This document shows positions 14,109 to 17,492 of a DNA stretch of 17,492 nucleotides, piece by piece (the first letter of the stretch is position 1; every line of letters starts with the position of its first letter). The position numbers were made by a program, and so were the translations under genes. Under the pieces are notes generated by a model. That model worked only from the letters and a program-made list of their open reading frames with translations, did not search any database and was not told where the DNA came from. Origin of the DNA: CAZTKP01 sp964614215 (GTDB taxonomy: Bacteria; UBP6; UBA1177); assembly GCA_964614215.1 (NCBI GenBank), contig CAZTKP010000044.1:1-17492 (forward strand). The letters run 5' to 3'.

Positions 14109-15758
14109 ATGAAAGTTATGAACGGAAAAATTAAGACCAGTCTTATAACACTTGCAGTTATTACATTAATTTCTCTCATCAAGCTTGTTTTCTTCTATCT
14201 TTCGAACAGTTTTGCAGTTCTTTCAGAGGTCTGGCACAGCTTTTCCGACGTGGGTACCACACTTCTTGTCCTTCTTTCTGTTTATCTCCATGAAAAGAAA
14301 AAGAAATTTTTCAATATCAACTATGAAACCATCGCATCTGTAATTATCAATACCGCTCTGATCTTCGTTTCATTCTCCATTCTTTATAACTCCACGACTT
14401 TAAAGGGAAATTACATTAAGAACCCTCTGATCACGGGTATTGTGTTCATAGCTCTGTCTTTCGGGTCATACTTTATCTACAGGTTCGAGACTTCAAGCGG
14501 AAACGATCTTGACTCCGATGCCCTGAAAGCTGATTCGCTTCATAACAGGGCGGATATGATCATTTCCCTCCTCACAGGTTTCTCCCTCATTCTCTATCAT
14601 ATCGGTTTTAATATTGATAAGTATATTGGAATAGTTATCGCACTTTTCATTCTGTCATTTTCTACGGAAATGCTGATAAATTCGATCATTAAGATCGTAA
14701 AAAAAGAAGACTCGGAAATTACATCCAGTCAGATAGTTCTTTCACTTTTTAAGGAAAAGACCTATATCCGGCTGTTCACACTGCTCAGACTTGAGAAATT
14801 TACCACAAACATGAAAAAGATCTTTAACTGGATAGTAACTGCCGCAGTAGTTGCAGGTATTATCGGTTATCTTTCAACATCGGTCTTCACTGTCAGCACT
14901 CAGCAGGAGGCGTTCCGCCTGAAATTCGGAAAAATAGTGGAAAGAAACACTACTCTCAAACCCGGGATCCACCTTAAATGGCCCTGGCCTTTTGAAGAAG
15001 TGGTGAAAGTTAATGTCAAACACGTTTACTCGCTCTATCTGGGAAATCAGAGCAAAAGCGACCTGTCAAAGATCTGGGCACTGGAACACGGAGATAATCT
15101 TGAGTTCATATCCGGAGACAACAACCTTTTTCTGCCTTATTTGACTCTTCACTATACGATAGAAGACCCTTTTCTTTTCTATCTTTCAAACGAGGACAGC
15201 ACAGAGTTTCTCAAACAGATAAGCCTTCAGACTCTGACAAAGACTTTTGTAACGACTTCCTTCTATGATCTCATGCTGTTTAAGAAAAAGGACTGGCTTC
15301 AGAACGTACGCCAAAAGATCCAGACAGAGCTTGATAATAATAAGACCGGACTTAAGATCACCTGTTTTCTTCTTGAAGACATCCATCCTCCGACAGTCGT
15401 TGCAGCTTCCTATGAAAATGTGGTTGCGGCCTACCAGCAGAAAGAGACCATGCTCAACCTTGCTGAGCTGGCAAAGAACAAGATGCTTCCAAGTTTCAGA
15501 GCAGAAGCGCAAAAGATCGAAGATGAGGCCCATTCCTTTGCGGCAACGGAAGTAAACCGCAAGGAAGGCGAGGCGCAGAATTATCTTCTCAGACAGGAGG
15601 CTTTCAACAGTTCCGGACTAGTTTCAAAAATAATGAAACTTGAAGCGGCTCAGGAAGTCCTTGAAAAGAAAACGAAAATCATAATCGACAGAAAAGCCAA
15701 TATTTCCAAAGACTTGATCTATTATGAGAATTTTATAAATAAAGATAAAGGCAGATGA
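14109..15758 (+). CDS. Fusion of cation diffusion facilitator domain with HflK-type SPFH protein
   Basis: Residue numbers count from the ATG at 14109 (549 residues). GTG at 14103 and ATG at 14118 are other possible starts, and none has a strong ribosome site. Residues 1-200 form six hydrophobic helices of a cation diffusion facilitator (CDF). Both metal-site motifs are complete: HSFSD (His43, Asp47) in helix 2 and HNRAD (His145, Asp149) in helix 5. The usual CDF cytoplasmic C-terminal domain is missing, replaced by a short charged linker. A seventh helix (239-260) then leads into an SPFH/band-7 domain (about 262-440) and a coiled-coil tail (440-525), as in HflK. The SGDNN segment (335-339) marks it as HflK-like. 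With six helices the linker is cytoplasmic, and helix 7 places the SPFH part outside, as in true HflK. The predicted role is metal export joined to an HflKC-like assembly. Confidence 0.88.
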   Translation: MKVMNGKIKTSLITLAVITLISLIKLVFFYLSNSFAVLSEVWHSFSDVGTTLLVLLSVYLHEKKKKFFNINYETIASVIINTALIFVSFSILYNSTTLKGNYIKNPLITGIVFIALSFGSYFIYRFETSSGNDLDSDALKADSLHNRADMIISLLTGFSLILYHIGFNIDKYIGIVIALFILSFSTEMLINSIIKIVKKEDSEITSSQIVLSLFKEKTYIRLFTLLRLEKFTTNMKKIFNWIVTAAVVAGIIGYLSTSVFTVSTQQEAFRLKFGKIVERNTTLKPGIHLKWPWPFEEVVKVNVKHVYSLYLGNQSKSDLSKIWALEHGDNLEFISGDNNLFLPYLTLHYTIEDPFLFYLSNEDSTEFLKQISLQTLTKTFVTTSFYDLMLFKKKDWLQNVRQKIQTELDNNKTGLKITCFLLEDIHPPTVVAASYENVVAAYQQKETMLNLAELAKNKMLPSFRAEAQKIEDEAHSFAATEVNRKEGEAQNYLLRQEAFNSSGLVSKIMKLEAAQEVLEKKTKIIIDRKANISKDLIYYENFINKDKGR

Positions 15759-16645
15759 TGAAAAAGTTAATTATCCTGCTCATTTTACTGTTTGTCGGCT
15801 TAGGCATTTACTTCTCAACCTTTACGGTCGATGAAAATGAAAAAGCCGTTGTCACAAGATTCGGAAATCCGGTCGAGACAATTGAGAAGGCCGGACTTTA
15901 CTTTAAGCGTCCGGGCTTTCTTGAAAAGGTCAACTACTTCGACAAAAGAACAAAGATCTTTGAAACAGAACCCGTTCAGCTCCTCCTCAAAGACAAGAAC
16001 CCTGTTATTACGAGAGTTTATATCGCCTGGAAGATCAAGGATCCTCTGAAGTATTTTGAAACAGTGGGCCTCAGCAGAAAAAACTCCGAAAGCAAGCTCG
16101 GAGACATTGTGAACTCTCAGCTGGGTATCGTTTTTGGAGACTACAAGATAGGAAACATCATAAATATCGAAAAAGATTCAGTAAAACTCGATGAAATTGA
16201 AAAGGATATCCTGAAAAACTCCAACGAAAAAGCGATAAAGAAATACGGTGTCGAGATCGTTCAGACGGGAATTCAGCGTGTTGCCTATCCTTCGATCGTC
16301 ACAAATGCGGTTTACGAGAGAATGAAGTCAGAACGAAACAAGGAAGCTGAAAAACTTAAAGCCGAGGGAAAGGAAGCGGCTGACATTATACGTTCCGCGG
16401 CAAAAAAAGAGGCTTCAGAGATCGTTTCAGTCGCTGAAAAGACAGCCATGATAATCAAAGGCGAGGGAGAAAAGGAAGCGATGAAGATCTACACTCAGGC
16501 CTTCAGCAAAGACACGAAATTCTTTGAACTTCTCACTTCTCTTGAGATGTACAGAAAGGTCATGAACGAGAATACAACGCTCATACTTTCAACGGATTCG
16601 GAACTTTTCAAATATCTTGACCTTAAAGACAAGGGTGGCAGATGA
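15755..16645 (+). CDS. hflC: HflC-type SPFH protein (FtsH protease modulator)
   Basis: A 296-residue protein with one N-terminal helix (4-22), an SPFH/band-7 domain (23-190), a long Ala/Glu/Lys-rich coiled coil (190-250) and the conserved HflC end. The end shows an IKGEGEKEAMKIY segment, a KDTKFFELLTSLEMYRK stretch, and a final LSTDSELFKYL. In E. coli, HflC alternates with HflK in a 24-subunit periplasmic cage that encloses FtsH and limits its access to membrane substrates. Length and architecture are normal for HflC. The ATG at 15755 overlaps the stop of the fusion gene by four bases (ATGA). A second ATG directly behind it, at 15758, has a slightly better distance to the AAAGG ribosome site. 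It is followed by another ATGA junction. No ftsH gene is in the window. Confidence 0.94.
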   Translation: MMKKLIILLILLFVGLGIYFSTFTVDENEKAVVTRFGNPVETIEKAGLYFKRPGFLEKVNYFDKRTKIFETEPVQLLLKDKNPVITRVYIAWKIKDPLKYFETVGLSRKNSESKLGDIVNSQLGIVFGDYKIGNIINIEKDSVKLDEIEKDILKNSNEKAIKKYGVEIVQTGIQRVAYPSIVTNAVYERMKSERNKEAEKLKAEGKEAADIIRSAAKKEASEIVSVAEKTAMIIKGEGEKEAMKIYTQAFSKDTKFFELLTSLEMYRKVMNENTTLILSTDSELFKYLDLKDKGGR

Positions 16646-17492
16646 CAAGCGTTTCCGGGAACATAAAGAAAGCACTTAACGCCCTGTTCTTCTTTTACAT
16701 GAAGTGGACTGTGCTTGTTCTTCTTTTGATCTATTTTCTGACAGGATTCTACAAGGTCAGTCAGAGTGAAACAGCCGTCGTTACAAGATTCGGAAAGATC
16801 ATCGCGAACAATGTTAATCCCGGACTTCACTATTCACTGCCCTATCCGATAAGTAAGATCACAAAGATCGCAGTTAAACAGATGAAGACTGTCTCAAACA
16901 ACGATTTTGCCGACATCGAATGGAAAAAAGGAAGCCACGTTTACAAGTATGTTGAAAGAACAGGTCTCAGACCGTACTCGATCTCCGGAGACAACAACAT
17001 CGTGAACATTTCCTTCCGCATAAAGTACACCATCAGTGATCCGGGAAAGTATCTTTTCAACATTGAAGACCACGACACAACGATAGGCAGAATATCCTCA
17101 ACAGCCATCGTTCATTCTCTTTCTGAAAAAAGTGTCGATGAGATCCTCACTTTCGGTAAAAATAATATTGAAAATGAAGTCAGACTTGAAACTCAGAGGA
17201 GGCTTGACGAACTTGACAGCGGAATTCTAATCTCATTTACCGAAATTAAAGCTGTTTCACCGCCGACAGAGATCCAGAGTTTTTTCGATAAGGTAATAAA
17301 CGCAGAAGTTGAAAAGAAAAAACTGCTTAACAACGCCGAAGCCTTCAAGAACAGCGCAGTCCCGGAGGCCCGTACAACAGCAAACCAGATGATACAGGAG
17401 GCAAAGACATTCAAACGCGAGAAAATCCTCCACGCAGAAGGTAAAGCCTCAAGATTCCTCTCAAAACTCGATGAATATAAAAAAGCAAAAAA
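16642..17492 (+). CDS. Second HflK-like SPFH protein, 3' end beyond the window
   Basis: An open frame of 283 codons starts at an ATG that overlaps the hflC stop by four bases and runs past the right edge. It has a single N-terminal transmembrane helix (about 18-38), an SPFH domain beginning SQSETAVVTRFGK, and the start of a coiled coil rich in Ala, Glu and Lys. The SGDNN motif (115-119) and the following segment ending in SDPGKYLFNIED match the HflK side of the family and resemble the SPFH part of the fusion gene two genes upstream, but this copy has no transporter domain. It could be the ordinary HflK partner of HflC, or a third type of cage subunit. The C-terminus is not visible, so its full length cannot be judged. 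Confidence 0.9.
   Translation, partial: MTSVSGNIKKALNALFFFYMKWTVLVLLLIYFLTGFYKVSQSETAVVTRFGKIIANNVNPGLHYSLPYPISKITKIAVKQMKTVSNNDFADIEWKKGSHVYKYVERTGLRPYSISGDNNIVNISFRIKYTISDPGKYLFNIEDHDTTIGRISSTAIVHSLSEKSVDEILTFGKNNIENEVRLETQRRLDELDSGILISFTEIKAVSPPTEIQSFFDKVINAEVEKKKLLNNAEAFKNSAVPEARTTANQMIQEAKTFKREKILHAEGKASRFLSKLDEYKKAK

Noticed and set aside
16495..16830. Antisense open frame over the hflC/hflK-like junction
   Set aside because: It is a shadow of two well-supported SPFH genes and has no start signal.

Overview
The window looks like a fragment of a Gram-negative, mid-to-low-GC bacterium, probably a metagenome-assembled scaffold. Evidence for an outer membrane: a signal-peptide protein that looks like an outer-membrane beta-barrel, two lipobox lipoproteins, an AMIN-type cell-wall amidase and HflK/HflC proteins. 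A run of exactly 100 N inside one gene marks a scaffolding gap. I cannot place the phylum. The strongly Asp/Glu-rich spacers on the secreted proteins are distinctive, but they are not a taxonomic proof.

Layout. Left edge (1-2122): a partial gene of unknown function on the minus strand is divided from a plus-strand pair (small secreted protein, then thioredoxin) by two divergent, near-consensus sigma-70-type promoters. An 87-bp self-complementary element (2131-2217) sits between converging transcripts. It can act as a terminator in both directions and supplies the stop codon of the next gene. Middle (2213-13955): all genes are on the minus strand. Read in the direction of transcription, an ABC-2 exporter pair (ATPase, permease) is followed by a second, dyad-rich repeat and then a secreted CocE/X-Pro-peptidase-like hydrolase. 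Next, from a strong promoter at 10279-10307, comes a tightly packed six-gene operon: thiI, lipA, an outer-membrane protein, an N-acetylmuramoyl-L-alanine amidase, and two tandem arylsulfotransferase-like lipoproteins. Most junctions in that operon overlap by 1 to 8 bases. Right edge (14103-17492): a plus-strand operon diverges from the ABC genes and holds three consecutive SPFH/band-7 proteins.

The most notable object is the first gene of the right-hand operon. It is a complete six-helix cation-diffusion-facilitator membrane domain, with both HxxxD metal-site motifs intact, fused in frame to an HflK-type SPFH protein that keeps its own membrane anchor. It is followed, with 4-base ATGA overlaps, by hflC and by a second, unfused HflK-like gene that runs off the window. 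HflK and HflC form a membrane cage around the FtsH protease in other bacteria. This locus therefore predicts a cage, or membrane microdomain, with a metal transporter built into some of its subunits.

The six-gene operon joins sulfur and cofactor metabolism (ThiI, LipA) to envelope proteins. The two arylsulfotransferase-like lipoproteins keep the family's His/His/Arg/His residues, so they may transfer sulfate groups between phenolic compounds at the cell envelope. How these link to the housekeeping genes is unclear, and they may simply share a promoter.
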